A stretch of 64,000 nt of DNA from Anaerolineaceae bacterium UBA2260 (GTDB lineage: Bacteria; Chloroflexota; Anaerolineae; Anaerolineales; Anaerolineaceae): contig DDXM01000054.1 of NCBI GenBank assembly GCA_002347485.1, positions 72,582 to 136,581 on the forward strand. The letters run 5' to 3'. The position numbers and the translations under genes were made by a program. A model generated the notes under the pieces. The model did not search any database. It worked only from the letters and a program-made list of their open reading frames with translations, and was not told the origin of the DNA. Shown here piece by piece: positions 19,709 to 28,801 of the stretch; within the stretch, counting starts at the first letter, position 1, and each line of letters opens with the position of its first letter.

Positions 19709-20644
19709 ATTAGATACATGGATGAAATCCTGGAACTGGCACAACGTCTGGTTGGGGGCCGCAATTCCGCGAGATTCCACTCGAGGGAGTGAGTGCCATC
19801 ATTCGCATGGGCGACCTGCGCAATTACACGCATGGGGAGATCATCTTCCACGAAGAGGAGGATTGCGCGGGCATGTTCGTGCTGATCAAAGGAAGGGTTA
19901 CGCTCAACAAACTCGGTTCATCTGGACATGAAGGCGTGATGAATACGCTGAAACCAGTCATCATATTCAACGATGTTGCCGCCCGGGCTGCTGGAACGAG
20001 CAAGATCACGGATAACCAGATCATTGGATCCTACGAAGGAGAACCCTTCGAGGGTTGGCGGCGTGAAGAGGAATTCCCCGCCGGCGATTACCTGCACATT
20101 CCGCTGGATGACGATTCCCTGCGCATTAATATTGATGGCGATATATGCAGCCCGAAAGAGGGCTGGGAAAACCACCCCATGACGATCGTTTCCTGGTTCG
20201 GCGCGAACGCTTATTGCGAGTTCTACGATTGGCGTTTGCCATCCGAATTGGAATGGGAGAAAGCCGCGCGCGGGACGGATGCGCCTTCCCGTGGGGAAAT
20301 GAAATCGAGCGCGATTACGCCAATTACTACTTCAGCCGTGACCTATTTGAAACCATGAAAGCCTTCGGCTCGCGCACTTCACCGGTTGGTTTTTATAACG
20401 GCTCGGTGTATGATGGATACATCGCACACGATTCAGACTGCCCATATGGATCTACGACATGGCAGGCAATGTCTGGCAGTGGGTGGCGGATGATTATGAA
20501 GCGCAGCACTACCGTTACATGCGCGGCGGCAGCCAGGATGTCTACGAGGTGAACTTGCGCGCCTGGGCGCGTATTAACGCCACCCCCACCTTCACCAGCC
20601 CGGGTGTCGGCTTCAGGTGCGCGAGAGATGGCAGCCAGGAGTAA
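19709..20644 (+). pseudogene. Decayed cNMP-binding / FGE-sulfatase domain gene
   Basis: Pieces of one protein appear in successive frames. ATG 19709 gives [14 protein letters not shown]; a shift near 19770 leads to [18 protein letters not shown] and a Crp-like cyclic-nucleotide domain ([12 protein letters not shown]) that breaks off after FNDVAAR. A C-type FGE/SUMF1-like part follows ([17 protein letters not shown]), shifts frame near 20278 ([20 protein letters not shown]) and again near 20448 (MAGNVWQWVADDYEAQ ... GVGFRCARDG). Three frame changes and a shortened linker point to a pseudogene. The intact form would be a sensor joined to a formylglycine-generating-enzyme fold. Confidence 0.8.
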
Positions 20645-20647
20645 GAT

Positions 20648-21502
20648 TTGAAACGTATTTTGATAAAGCTCAAGCAATACTGGCCATTGATCAAGAGCCT
20701 GCAGACCGCGCTGTTGACGGTCACCGGAATCGCCGGGTACATGAGCGCGCGCTGCCCCTTCACGCATTGGATAACCATGACCGGCCTGGTCACCAGCCTG
20801 CTGTTATCCATCAGTGGGAGCACGGTATTGAACATGTGGTACGACCGCGACATTGACAGCGTGATGAACCGCACGCATCACCGCCCCATCGCGAGCGGGG
20901 TGGTTTTACCAAAAGAGGCGCTTTCATTGGGGCTGATCCTTTCAGCCGCGGGCGTGGGATTGGCAACGCTTCTTTCACCCCTCTACGGAGCCCTGGTACT
21001 CGGAGGAATCTTCTTTGACATTGTCGTCTACACCATCGTACTCAAACGCCGCACCTGCTGGTCAATCGTGTGGGGAGGGATCGCCGGCGGTATGCCCATC
21101 CTCGCCGGGCGGGCGTTGGGCATGGGACATGTGGATGGCATCGGCATCCTGCTCGCGCTGGGAGTGCTCTTTTGGATCCCGACCCATATTCTCACTTTCA
21201 GTATGCGCTACCGCGAAGATTACGCCGCGGCAGGTATACCGACTTTCCCGTCGACCTATGGAGACCAACCAACGCGTTTAATCATCGCGATTGCCAGCAT
21301 CCTAGCAGCGGGCGCAATCGGTGGAGCGGCGGTATTGATCGGCGTCAAACAAGGCGCGCTGCACCTGCTTGGTATCCTGTCAGGTGGATTGCTGCTGATG
21401 GCATTATTGATGCTGCTTAAACCTTCTTCACGCCTAAACTTCCATCTATTCAAGTTCGCCTCAGTCTACATGTTGGCATCCATGCTGCTCCTGGCGATTT
21501 AA
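20648..21502 (+). CDS. ctaB: Protoheme IX farnesyltransferase (heme O synthase)
   Basis: UbiA-family prenyltransferase of 284 residues with about eight hydrophobic segments. The first aspartate-rich motif is NMWYDRDIDSVMNRT followed by HRPIASG, typical of CtaB/CyoE; the second region is YREDYAAAGIPTFPS. It attaches farnesyl to heme B for heme-copper oxidases. The start is TTG at 20648 with AGGAG 6 nt upstream; no ATG fits. No oxidase genes are adjacent. It immediately follows the FGE pseudogene. Confidence 0.88.
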   Translation: MKRILIKLKQYWPLIKSLQTALLTVTGIAGYMSARCPFTHWITMTGLVTSLLLSISGSTVLNMWYDRDIDSVMNRTHHRPIASGVVLPKEALSLGLILSAAGVGLATLLSPLYGALVLGGIFFDIVVYTIVLKRRTCWSIVWGGIAGGMPILAGRALGMGHVDGIGILLALGVLFWIPTHILTFSMRYREDYAAAGIPTFPSTYGDQPTRLIIAIASILAAGAIGGAAVLIGVKQGALHLLGILSGGLLLMALLMLLKPSSRLNFHLFKFASVYMLASMLLLAI

Positions 21503-21529
21503 TTTCAATCACAAAAGGTGGAACACATT

Positions 21530-21805
21530 ATGAAACCTGAAAGAGGTTTGGTGAAATTTTTAAGGTTTTTAGGCATCCTGTTCATGTCGCTCGCGGCAGC
21601 CTTCACAATATTGGGCGGTATCGGCACATCCTGCGCGGCGCTCTTTCCCACCAAGTGGGAATCCATGGCTCCCCTTGCGTCCTATCAATGACCATACATC
21701 TTGTACGTGCTGGTCATCACAGCCATTGGCATGCTGGAGATCCGCGCGGTGGTGATGCTGGCGAAAGGTAAGAAAGCGCTTACAAGGCAACCATACTATA
21801 TTTGA
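21530..21805 (+). pseudogene. Small membrane protein gene interrupted by in-frame UGA
   Basis: An ATG at 21530 opens a frame with a hydrophobic helix (FLRFLGILFMSLAAAF), 53 codons long, ending at TGA 21689-21691 after LASYQ. The same frame then continues as a second helix (PYILYVLVITAIGMLEIRAV) to a stop at 21803-21805. Both halves clearly belong together. The UGA is most simply a Trp codon (TGG) lost by mutation. Selenocysteine is possible in this genome but there is no redox motif around the site. Confidence 0.62.
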
Positions 21806-21853
21806 GGGGTTAACATAATAATGGTTTAAATCCCGTACTGATCGGAGATAATA

Positions 21854-23074
21854 ATGGTGAGTAAAAAAAGCCGGCTTTACCCTTACCGCTGGGTCGTCCT
21901 AGCTGTTTTTATGTTCGTTAACCTGATGATGCAGCTACTGTGGATATCCTACGCGCCGATAACAGGTGAAGCGGCGCGTTTTTATGGCGTTAATGACCTC
22001 AAAATCGGCTTGCTTGCCATGACCTTCATGATTGCGTATGTGCCGCTTTCCATCCCTGAATCATGGGCGATTGATCGCTGGGGCTTCCGCAAAGCAGTGA
22101 GCCTGGGAGCTGTACTGATGGGGGTGTTCAGCCTGTTGCGCGGGTTGGCTGGTGACAATTACACATTAGTGCTCATCAGCACGATCGGTATCGCCATCGG
22201 GCAGCCTTTTATGATGAACTCCTGGACAGCCATGCCTGCCAAGTGGTTTCAGAACGAATTCCGTGCCACGGCTGTCGGACTGGTAACCCTCGCCGGGTTG
22301 ATCGGCGTAGCCCTCGGTATGGTGATTACACCACTTCTCAGCCAGGAGATAAGCATCGCAAAGGTGCAGTTGATCTACGGGGCTGTCTCCGTAGTTTCAG
22401 CCCTACTCTTCCTCTTTTTAGCGCGCGAGCAACCGCCCACGCCACCCAGCCAGGATGACGATGGCTCTCGCGCATTGATGCTGGATGGGCTTAAAAATGC
22501 CCTTACGAACCGCATGTTCTGGAAGATCCTGATAATCGCGTTTATCGGCATGGCGATCTTTAACGGTATCACCACATGGGTTGAGAATATCGTGCGCCCG
22601 CGCGGTTTCTCTTCCTCTGACGCGGGCACCCTGGGCGCATTATTGTTGGTCGGCGGCATTTGTGGAGCCATCCTGCTGCCCGCCCTTTCTGATAAAGAGC
22701 AAAAGCGCAAGAAATACCTGTACATCGGATTTAGCCTGAGCATACCCGGATTACTCGGACTCACATTTGGTTTAACCCATTGGCTGGTGTACCTGTCCGC
22801 TTTCGCGCTCGGCTTTTTCCTTACCAGCGCCAGCCCGATCAGCATGCAGTTTGGCGCTGAGGTCGCGTATCCCACGCCTGAAGGAACCTCAAATGGATTA
22901 TTTCAGCTCTCGGGTCAAATTTCAGTCGTATTTGTTTATATAATGGAAGCCTTAAAGACAAACTCTGGTTCCTTCACACCAGGTTTATTACTGGCTGTCC
23001 TGTTGATCCTTGTGTGCTTATTGGTGATCTCCCGGCTTAAGGATCCGGTTTTTAAACAATCCGCAGTCCAGTAA
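21854..23074 (+). CDS. Major facilitator superfamily transporter
   Basis: A 406-residue MFS protein with 12 predicted helices in two halves, parted by a cytoplasmic loop around EQPPTPPSQDDDGSRALM. The loop between helices 2 and 3 has PESWAIDRWGFRKAVSLG, the MFS motif A position. It resembles the group of Chloroflexota and archaeal nitrate or heme-type MFS members, but the substrate cannot be read from the sequence. Weak site upstream (GGAGATAATA). The EamA transporter gene follows 31 nt later, so both may be cotranscribed. Confidence 0.85.
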   Translation: MVSKKSRLYPYRWVVLAVFMFVNLMMQLLWISYAPITGEAARFYGVNDLKIGLLAMTFMIAYVPLSIPESWAIDRWGFRKAVSLGAVLMGVFSLLRGLAGDNYTLVLISTIGIAIGQPFMMNSWTAMPAKWFQNEFRATAVGLVTLAGLIGVALGMVITPLLSQEISIAKVQLIYGAVSVVSALLFLFLAREQPPTPPSQDDDGSRALMLDGLKNALTNRMFWKILIIAFIGMAIFNGITTWVENIVRPRGFSSSDAGTLGALLLVGGICGAILLPALSDKEQKRKKYLYIGFSLSIPGLLGLTFGLTHWLVYLSAFALGFFLTSASPISMQFGAEVAYPTPEGTSNGLFQLSGQISVVFVYIMEALKTNSGSFTPGLLLAVLLILVCLLVISRLKDPVFKQSAVQ

Positions 23075-23105
23075 TCTGTATTAATTTTACGGTAGAGGAA
23101 GAGAA

Positions 23106-23999
23106 ATGGTTTACCTGTTTATTGTTTCACTAATTTGGGCGTTTTCATTTGGTTTGATCAAGGGGACCCTCGCGGGCGTGGATTCCACGTTTGTGGCATT
23201 CGCCCGCATGTTGATCGCTGCCATCGTCTTTGTCCCACTTCTTCAATTTCGCGGCATTAGCAAATCAGTAAAGCTCAAACTGGGCCTGACCGGTTTGGTG
23301 CAGTTCGGCTTGATGTACGTCTTCTACCTGGCGGCGTTCAAGTCGCTGCAGGCGTACGAGGTGGCGTTGTTCACCATCTTCACCCCCGTTTTCGTCACGC
23401 TGATCGAAGATGCCTTCAACCGCCGCCTCAACTTGCGGCACCTGGTGGTGGCGCTCATCACCATTGCGGGCACCTGGATCATCAAAGGAGAAGCTTTTCA
23501 ATCGAGGGAGATCCTCAGCGGATTCCTGCTCGTGCAGGCATCCAACCTGTGTTACGCGTTCGGTCAGATCTATTACCGCCGCGTGATGAACACCAACCCG
23601 GATCTAAAGGACAAGCAGGTTTTCGGTTACCTCTACCTTGGCGGATTGGCCGTGACCGCGCTTTTCACGATCATCCTGACGCCACTTTCGACGCTGACAC
23701 TTTCTTCAACACAGGTGTTAACGCTGCTATACCTGGGCGCGATCGCCTCCGGTTTGAGCTTTTTCCTGTGGAATATCGGAGCGCGGCGCGTGAACGCGGG
23801 GACGCTGGCGGTTTTCAACGACTTGAAGATACCGCTGGCAGTGGCGGTTTCCTTGCTGTTCTTTGGAGAACAAACCAACCTGCCGAGGTTGCTTATTGGC
23901 GGAGCGGTTATCCTGACCGCGCTCGTTCTAAACGAAAGAATGAACAAGAGACCCAGGAAACACCTGGCGGCAAACCCAACAAAAACTCCGCTCAATTAA
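23106..23999 (+). CDS. EamA/DMT-family transporter
   Basis: A 297-residue protein with ten predicted helices in two EamA repeats (about 5-130 and 150-285). Typical features are the first-helix motif FIVSLIWAFSFGLIKG and the repeat-end pattern FTPVFVTLIEDAFNRR. It is closest in style to the RhaT/YddG-type permeases that export amino acids or metabolites. The stop codon lies within the terminator stem. Substrate unknown. Confidence 0.87.
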   Translation: MVYLFIVSLIWAFSFGLIKGTLAGVDSTFVAFARMLIAAIVFVPLLQFRGISKSVKLKLGLTGLVQFGLMYVFYLAAFKSLQAYEVALFTIFTPVFVTLIEDAFNRRLNLRHLVVALITIAGTWIIKGEAFQSREILSGFLLVQASNLCYAFGQIYYRRVMNTNPDLKDKQVFGYLYLGGLAVTALFTIILTPLSTLTLSSTQVLTLLYLGAIASGLSFFLWNIGARRVNAGTLAVFNDLKIPLAVAVSLLFFGEQTNLPRLLIGGAVILTALVLNERMNKRPRKHLAANPTKTPLN

Positions 24000-24008
24000 G
24001 CGGAGTTT
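23983..24008. terminator. Bidirectional intrinsic terminator
   Basis: AAACTCCGCT (23983-23992) and AGCGGAGTTT (23999-24008) form a perfect 10-bp stem with a 6-nt loop; T-rich sequence follows on the right. It separates the EamA gene from convergent pepT. Confidence 0.85.
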
Positions 24009-24025
24009 GTTTTTATATCAAGAAA

Positions 24026-25252
24026 CTACTTATTCGCAACAATCTCAATGATCTTCAAGACCACATCCACCGATCGTTCGAGTGAACGGGTTGCCAGGAT
24101 CTCGTATTTTCCATGTCCGTAAAGACCGCCTGTGAAGAGATTGGGAGTGGGCAAGCCCATGAACGAGAGCCGCGAACCATCAGTGCCACCACGCACAGGG
24201 ATAATAATGGGTTCGATCCCCAACGCGAGCATTGCCTGGCGCGCATCCTCGACGATATGGAAGACTGGCTCGATCATTTCGCGCATGTTGTAGTACTGGT
24301 CTTTGATCTCCAACCCGACGTGCCCTTCTCCTAAACGCCGGTTCAACAGCGCGGCAGCGTCCAGCATGTATTGTTTGCGTTTTTCGAGCAGCGCCCGGTT
24401 ATGGTCGCGAATAATGTAAACCAATTTGGTGGTTTCAACGGTACCGGACATGTCGAGCAGATGGATGAAGCCCTCCCTGCCCTCGGTGTACTCGGGGCGC
24501 TCGTTGACCGGCAGCATAGCATTGAATTCCATCGCCAACAGGATCGAGTTGATCATTTTATTCTTAGCCACACCGGGATGGACATTGCGACCATGGATGG
24601 TGACGGTTGCCTGCGCAGCGTTGAAGGTCTCGTATTCCAGTTCGCCCAGCTCGCCGCCGTCGACTGTGTAGGCGTAATCCGCGCCAAATTTCTGTACATC
24701 GAAGAAGTCCGCCCCGCGCCCGACTTCCTCGTCAGGGGTAAATCCAATCCTGATCTTGCCATGTTTAATTTCAGGGTGAGCAACGAGGTATTCCATCGCG
24801 CTCATGATTACCGCCACGCCCGCCTTGTCATCCGCGCCAAGCAGTGTAGTGCCGTCCGTGGTGATCAATTCCTGTCCGATGTACTTAAGTAATTCAGGAA
24901 ATTCAGCAGGGCTCATGCGAACGCCCAGTGCTTCATTGAGCACAATCTCGCCGCCGTCGTACTTTTCGATGATCTGCGGGTTGACGTTTTCACCGGACAT
25001 GTCGGGGCTGGTATCCATGTGTGCAATGAAGCCAATGGTCGGGATCGGTCGCTCAGTGTTCGCCGGCAGGGTGGCCATGAGATAACAATTTTCATCCAGG
25101 GATATGTCCTCAAGCCCGATCTCGCGCAGCTCAGCTTCCAGCACGCGCGCAAGGTCAAACTGAACCACGCTGCTGGGAAAGGTCTTTTCATCTCTCCCGG
25201 AAGTGGTATGGATCTTAGCGTATTTAATGAAGCGCTCTTTGACGGTTGGCAT
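24026..25252 (-). CDS. pepT: Peptidase T (tripeptide aminopeptidase)
   Basis: M20-family zinc exopeptidase of 408 residues. Metal and catalytic motifs are visible: GFIAHMDTSPD, LGADDKAGVAVIM, FTPDEEVGRGADFFD and TVDGGELGELEYE; the C-terminal RGGTDGSRLSFMGLPTPN has the last ligand. It removes the N-terminal residue of tripeptides in the cytoplasm. The ATG at 25252 has GGAGAG upstream. It lies behind a structured leader (25298-25410) and the oligopeptidase gene pepF, suggesting a peptide-use role. Confidence 0.95.
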   Translation of the reverse strand: MPTVKERFIKYAKIHTTSGRDEKTFPSSVVQFDLARVLEAELREIGLEDISLDENCYLMATLPANTERPIPTIGFIAHMDTSPDMSGENVNPQIIEKYDGGEIVLNEALGVRMSPAEFPELLKYIGQELITTDGTTLLGADDKAGVAVIMSAMEYLVAHPEIKHGKIRIGFTPDEEVGRGADFFDVQKFGADYAYTVDGGELGELEYETFNAAQATVTIHGRNVHPGVAKNKMINSILLAMEFNAMLPVNERPEYTEGREGFIHLLDMSGTVETTKLVYIIRDHNRALLEKRKQYMLDAAALLNRRLGEGHVGLEIKDQYYNMREMIEPVFHIVEDARQAMLALGIEPIIIPVRGGTDGSRLSFMGLPTPNLFTGGLYGHGKYEILATRSLERSVDVVLKIIEIVANK

Positions 25253-25297
25253 AGTCTCTCCTCAAATCAATAATAGTAATTATATTGTGTTTTTAAA

Positions 25298-25379
25298 CCA
25301 CAGAGCCGTCCTGATGACGGCTCTGTGGGTTTGGCGCTGCGGCTCCCCTAAACAATCGCGAGGAGGGATGCCGCAGCGC
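25298..25379 (-). promoter_or_regulatory. Structured leader upstream of pepT
   Basis: Two strong hairpins lie between pepF and pepT. One pairs 25298-25310 with 25316-25328 over 13 bp with a 5-nt loop. The other pairs GCGCTGCGGC (25334-25343) with GCCGCAGCGC (25370-25379) over 10 bp. Read leftward, the second hairpin overlaps a possible leader peptide, and GAGCCG occurs in both stems, so alternative pairing is possible. There is no T-run after the promoter-distal stem. Confidence 0.45.
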
Positions 25380-25410
25380 TGTGTTTAAAACTGGTACACA
25401 TCGTAGACAT
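25348..25410 (-). CDS. Possible 20-residue leader peptide before pepT
   Basis: AGGAGGTGAT, a full match to the anti-Shine-Dalgarno, stands at 25409-25418 and directs a short frame. ATG at 25410 (2 nt from AGGAGG) or 25401 (11 nt) is followed by an Ala/Leu-rich peptide ending HSAAASLLAIV and stops with TAG. Its Ser-Ala-Ala codons lie in the left arm of the downstream hairpin. This is the layout of translation-dependent attenuators, but the spacing of either ATG is not ideal. Confidence 0.35.
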   Translation of the reverse strand: MSTMCTSFKHSAAASLLAIV

Positions 25411-25475
25411 CACCTCCTCATCGTTAGGATAGCATCGTGATACAAAACGAGTAAATCACAAATCAATTCGAAAGT

Positions 25476-25492
25476 CAAGCCAACCCGGCTTG
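25476..25492 (-). terminator. Weak terminator-like hairpin after pepF
   Basis: CAAGCC (25476-25481) and GGCTTG (25487-25492) form a 6-bp stem; read leftward it is followed by ACTTTC. The TCCGCAAGCC unit is repeated directly beside it. Confidence 0.4.
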
Positions 25493-25538
25493 CGGACTGG
25501 CTTGCGGACCTTGCAGATTTTTCCTCCCTGTATCTTGC

Positions 25539-27350
25539 TTACCCTACCAGTTCGCAGAAGCGGTCAACCCGCTTTTCGGCGATCTTCAGGCTGTCCTCCC
25601 AGAACTTGCGCGTGCGGATATCGATGCCGAAGCGCGCCGCCAGATCAGCCGCGGGGGCTTCACCGGTGCTGGCCAGCAGGTCCATGTAATCCTTCACGAA
25701 CGCGGGTCCGCGCTGCTGGTAGATGGCATACAGCCCGGTGGCGAAGAGCAGGCCGAACGCGTACGGAAAGTTGTAGAATGACAGACCGGCGGAGTAGTAA
25801 TGCGGTTTCCATGTCCACATCCATTTTTGCAGGTAGCGTTCATCCAATCCGTCGCCGTAAGTGGCTTTCTGCGCGTTTTCCATGATCTCGCACAGTTCAT
25901 CGGCGTTCAGTTCGGCCTTCTCACGGCGCTCGAAGACCTCTTTCTCGAACAAGTAGCGGGAATAAATATCCACGATCACCTGTGAATCACCATTGATCTG
26001 GCTCTCCAGGATGGCGAGTTCCTCCTGAGGATTCTTCACCTCTTTCATCAATGCCGAGGTAACGATGGTCTCGCACATGATCGAGGCAGTCTCTGCCAGG
26101 GTCATGGGGGTGAACTTCTGGATTTCCGTTTTGCCAGCTTTGACCGCGCAGTCATTGTGGAAGCCGTGCCCCAGCTCATGCGCGAGGGTTGAAATCTGAT
26201 CGAAGGAGCCGTCGAAGTTGGAAAGGATGCGGCTTTCGCCTACGGCGGGCACATCCATGCAGAATGCGCCACCGCGTTTGCCGTCGCGCTGCTCCGCGTC
26301 AATCCAGTTATGGTCAAAGGCGTTCTGCGCGAAGGACCTTAATTCGGGCGCGAAGTTGCCGAAGTTGGTGAGAATGACCTCTTTGGCTTCGTCAAAGGTG
26401 AAATCGGATTTGATCTCGCCAACTGGGGCGAACAGATCCCACCAGGGAAGTTTTTCCTTGCCCAGGTATTTTGCCTTGGCTTTCATGTAGCGTCTGAACA
26501 TGGGGAAGGAATCCTTCATCGCGCCGAGCATTACTTCAAGCGTCTGGCGGTCGATGTGCGCTGAGTCGATCGCGCTATGCAGCGCGTCCTCGCGGCCGCG
26601 GCGGCGGTTGAGCACGTTCACTTCGCCCTTGATACCGTTCATGGCGGCGGCCAGAGGCACCTTGATCGATGACCACAGCTTATCCTCGGCTTCATAACCG
26701 CGTTTGCGCACTTCACCATCCGGGTGCGAGCGCAGGTTGATGAGCGCAGGGGAGGGAAGTTTCTTAATTTCGCCAGCGACCTCCACTTCAGCGCTGGCTT
26801 GCGAGGTGAGCATCCCCTGCAGTTTACCCCAGGCGGTTGAGCCGCTCAGGCTCAATTCTGAGGCGAGCATTTCCTCGGCTTCGGACATGAGGTACTTACT
26901 CTGACGGGCGGATTCTTCTATAAAGTAGCGGTGCGCTTCGAGCGCTGGATCGTGCTTGAACATCTCCGGCAGTCTGCCTGCCACCTTGCCAATCCAACCC
27001 AACATGAGCACTTGCAGCTGGTCGATCCCGACAGCAACCTGGTCAAATTCCGATTCCTTGCGCAGCGCTTCCTTGTTGTAGCTGTCGGTCGAGATGAACG
27101 AGTGGATGTAAGAACGCAGCGTACCGGCGGTCAGCAGCAGATCATTGAATTGATTGACCAGTTTTCCAGCCAGCGCGGTTAACGCGTGGACTTCTTCTTT
27201 GCCGGTCATAGTCGCGGCTTTTTCTTTGAGCAGACCTTCCATGGAGGCGATCTGATCCTTTAATTTTTGAAAGTCAGCCTTGAATTCAGTTGATGATAGT
27301 GAGGGATAGACGTTGCTCAGGTCCCACCTGGGGGGTGTTTGTGCGGGCAT
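25539..27350 (-). CDS. pepF: Oligoendopeptidase F (M3 family)
   Basis: A 603-residue zinc metallopeptidase. The HExxH site is in STLAHELGHGFHNDCAV, and the third ligand Glu is downstream in MTLAETASIMCETIV. The N-terminal helical part is the usual PepF_N region. It cleaves medium-size peptides in the cytoplasm. The ATG at 27350 has AAGGAGA upstream. Together with pepT downstream it would convert oligopeptides to amino acids. Length and motifs are typical. Confidence 0.95.
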   Translation of the reverse strand: MPAQTPPRWDLSNVYPSLSSTEFKADFQKLKDQIASMEGLLKEKAATMTGKEEVHALTALAGKLVNQFNDLLLTAGTLRSYIHSFISTDSYNKEALRKESEFDQVAVGIDQLQVLMLGWIGKVAGRLPEMFKHDPALEAHRYFIEESARQSKYLMSEAEEMLASELSLSGSTAWGKLQGMLTSQASAEVEVAGEIKKLPSPALINLRSHPDGEVRKRGYEAEDKLWSSIKVPLAAAMNGIKGEVNVLNRRRGREDALHSAIDSAHIDRQTLEVMLGAMKDSFPMFRRYMKAKAKYLGKEKLPWWDLFAPVGEIKSDFTFDEAKEVILTNFGNFAPELRSFAQNAFDHNWIDAEQRDGKRGGAFCMDVPAVGESRILSNFDGSFDQISTLAHELGHGFHNDCAVKAGKTEIQKFTPMTLAETASIMCETIVTSALMKEVKNPQEELAILESQINGDSQVIVDIYSRYLFEKEVFERREKAELNADELCEIMENAQKATYGDGLDERYLQKWMWTWKPHYYSAGLSFYNFPYAFGLLFATGLYAIYQQRGPAFVKDYMDLLASTGEAPAADLAARFGIDIRTRKFWEDSLKIAEKRVDRFCELVG

Positions 27351-27475
27351 AAATTTCTCCTTTAGTTAATTTTCTGGCTTGATTATAAGGGATATTTATA
27401 ATGAATAAGTAGTGGCTATGAATCTTTCACCAATAAAACACGTATATCAATTAAATTATTAAATTGGAGAGTAAT

Positions 27476-28141
27476 ATGAGCGACCAGTATTCAAACGAAG
27501 AAAGACGTGATGTGAGCGGGTTCAGCGCTCTTGTTTTCAAGGGGATGGGCAGAGTGGACCTGGTGCAGGGAGACCATGAAGAACTCATCATCGAAGCGCA
27601 ACCGGAGATCCGCTCAAGGATCCTGACCACCGTATCCGATAATACGCTCCTCATCGATTACAACGAGGATTGGAAGGATTGGACAGGGTTCCGTACTTTA
27701 AGCGGCGACAAGATACGCTTTCGCCTGATGATGCGGGACATCAATGCCCTTTCAATTTCCGGGGTGGGCAGCCTTGATTGCCCGCGCCTGGATTCACCTA
27801 ACCTGACACTCGCCATCAGTGGCCCCGGTTTGCTGACCATCGGAACGCTCAAAACGGCCAAACTGGACGTGGCGCTTTCCGGTGTAGGGTCGGTCGATGT
27901 TGCTGGCGCAACTGAGGAGCTGAACCTGAAGTTGAGTGGAGCCGGGGCTTTTCGCGCCGCGCGCCTGGAAACCAATCGCGCGGACGTGCATTTAAGCGGG
28001 GTGGGCAGCGCCACTGTGTGGGCGAAAGAGACCCTGAATGTCAGCATCAGCGGCGCTGGGGTGATCGAGTACTACGGCAGCCCGCGAATCTCGCAAAGCA
28101 ATACCGGTCTGGGTGTGCTAAAATTCATGGGAAACCGTTGA
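27476..28141 (+). CDS. GIN-domain (DUF2807) beta-helix protein
   Basis: A 221-residue protein made of repeated beta-strand units with alternating LSGVGS/ISGAGV/LSGAGAF motifs, typical of the putative auto-transporter adhesin head GIN domain (DUF2807). The N-terminal part RRDVSGFSALVFKGMGRVDLVQGD matches the family start. There is no signal peptide, unlike many members, so it may be cytoplasmic. ATG 27476 has GGAGAG 4 nt upstream. Function is unknown. Confidence 0.82.
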   Translation: MSDQYSNEERRDVSGFSALVFKGMGRVDLVQGDHEELIIEAQPEIRSRILTTVSDNTLLIDYNEDWKDWTGFRTLSGDKIRFRLMMRDINALSISGVGSLDCPRLDSPNLTLAISGPGLLTIGTLKTAKLDVALSGVGSVDVAGATEELNLKLSGAGAFRAARLETNRADVHLSGVGSATVWAKETLNVSISGAGVIEYYGSPRISQSNTGLGVLKFMGNR

Positions 28142-28176
28142 GATACGCTCAACGCACAAACCTAACGGAGTGTTAA

Positions 28177-28770
28177 ATGGCACAAAATAGAACCCGTAAG
28201 ATCGTTATTACTGCCGTACTGGGAGCGATCACCATCCTCCTCGGTCTCACGCACTGGGGATTCATCCCCTGGTTTGGCGGGATTTCCCTCACCATTATGC
28301 ACGTCCCGGTCATCATCGGCGCTATTCTTGAAGGCCCCGTGGTTGGGCTTGGCATCGGGCTGATCTTCGGTCTCTTCAGCATGCTGCAGGCGGCCATCGC
28401 CCCCACCGGAGTGCTTGATCCGCTCTTCGTCAACCCGCTGCTGGCTGTGTTGCCGCGCCTGTTCATTGGTCCGGTCGCCTGGCTGGTATGGACAGGGTTG
28501 AAGAAATGGCCTGTGGTAGGGTTGATCGTCAGCGGCATCGCCGGCAGCCTCACCAACACAGTACTCGTTCTCGGCGCGCTGGGATTGTTCTTCGGCAGAA
28601 CCCCCCTTGTCACCCAGGTATTTGGAGCTGATGTATGGAAACCACTGGCGGGCATCGCAGTAACATCTGGGTTACCTGAAGCCGGCGTGTCAGCGGTGAT
28701 CACCCTGCTGGTTGTGGCGGCTTACCGCCAGTTCACCGTGGGCAAGCGCAAAGGCTCAGATCTGGAATAA
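28177..28770 (+). CDS. ECF transporter S component
   Basis: A 197-residue membrane protein with about six helices, matching the substrate-binding S component of energy-coupling factor vitamin importers (VVGLGIGLIFGLFSMLQAA, then the long GSLTNTVLVLGALGLFF helix). The T and A components are encoded convergently just downstream, so they would complete the transporter. The vitamin is unknown; the sequence does not match a well-known specific type such as BioY. Confidence 0.8.
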   Translation: MAQNRTRKIVITAVLGAITILLGLTHWGFIPWFGGISLTIMHVPVIIGAILEGPVVGLGIGLIFGLFSMLQAAIAPTGVLDPLFVNPLLAVLPRLFIGPVAWLVWTGLKKWPVVGLIVSGIAGSLTNTVLVLGALGLFFGRTPLVTQVFGADVWKPLAGIAVTSGLPEAGVSAVITLLVVAAYRQFTVGKRKGSDLE

Positions 28771-28801
28771 CCGATATTTGATTCTTTGTTTGAAGAAGGT
28801 C

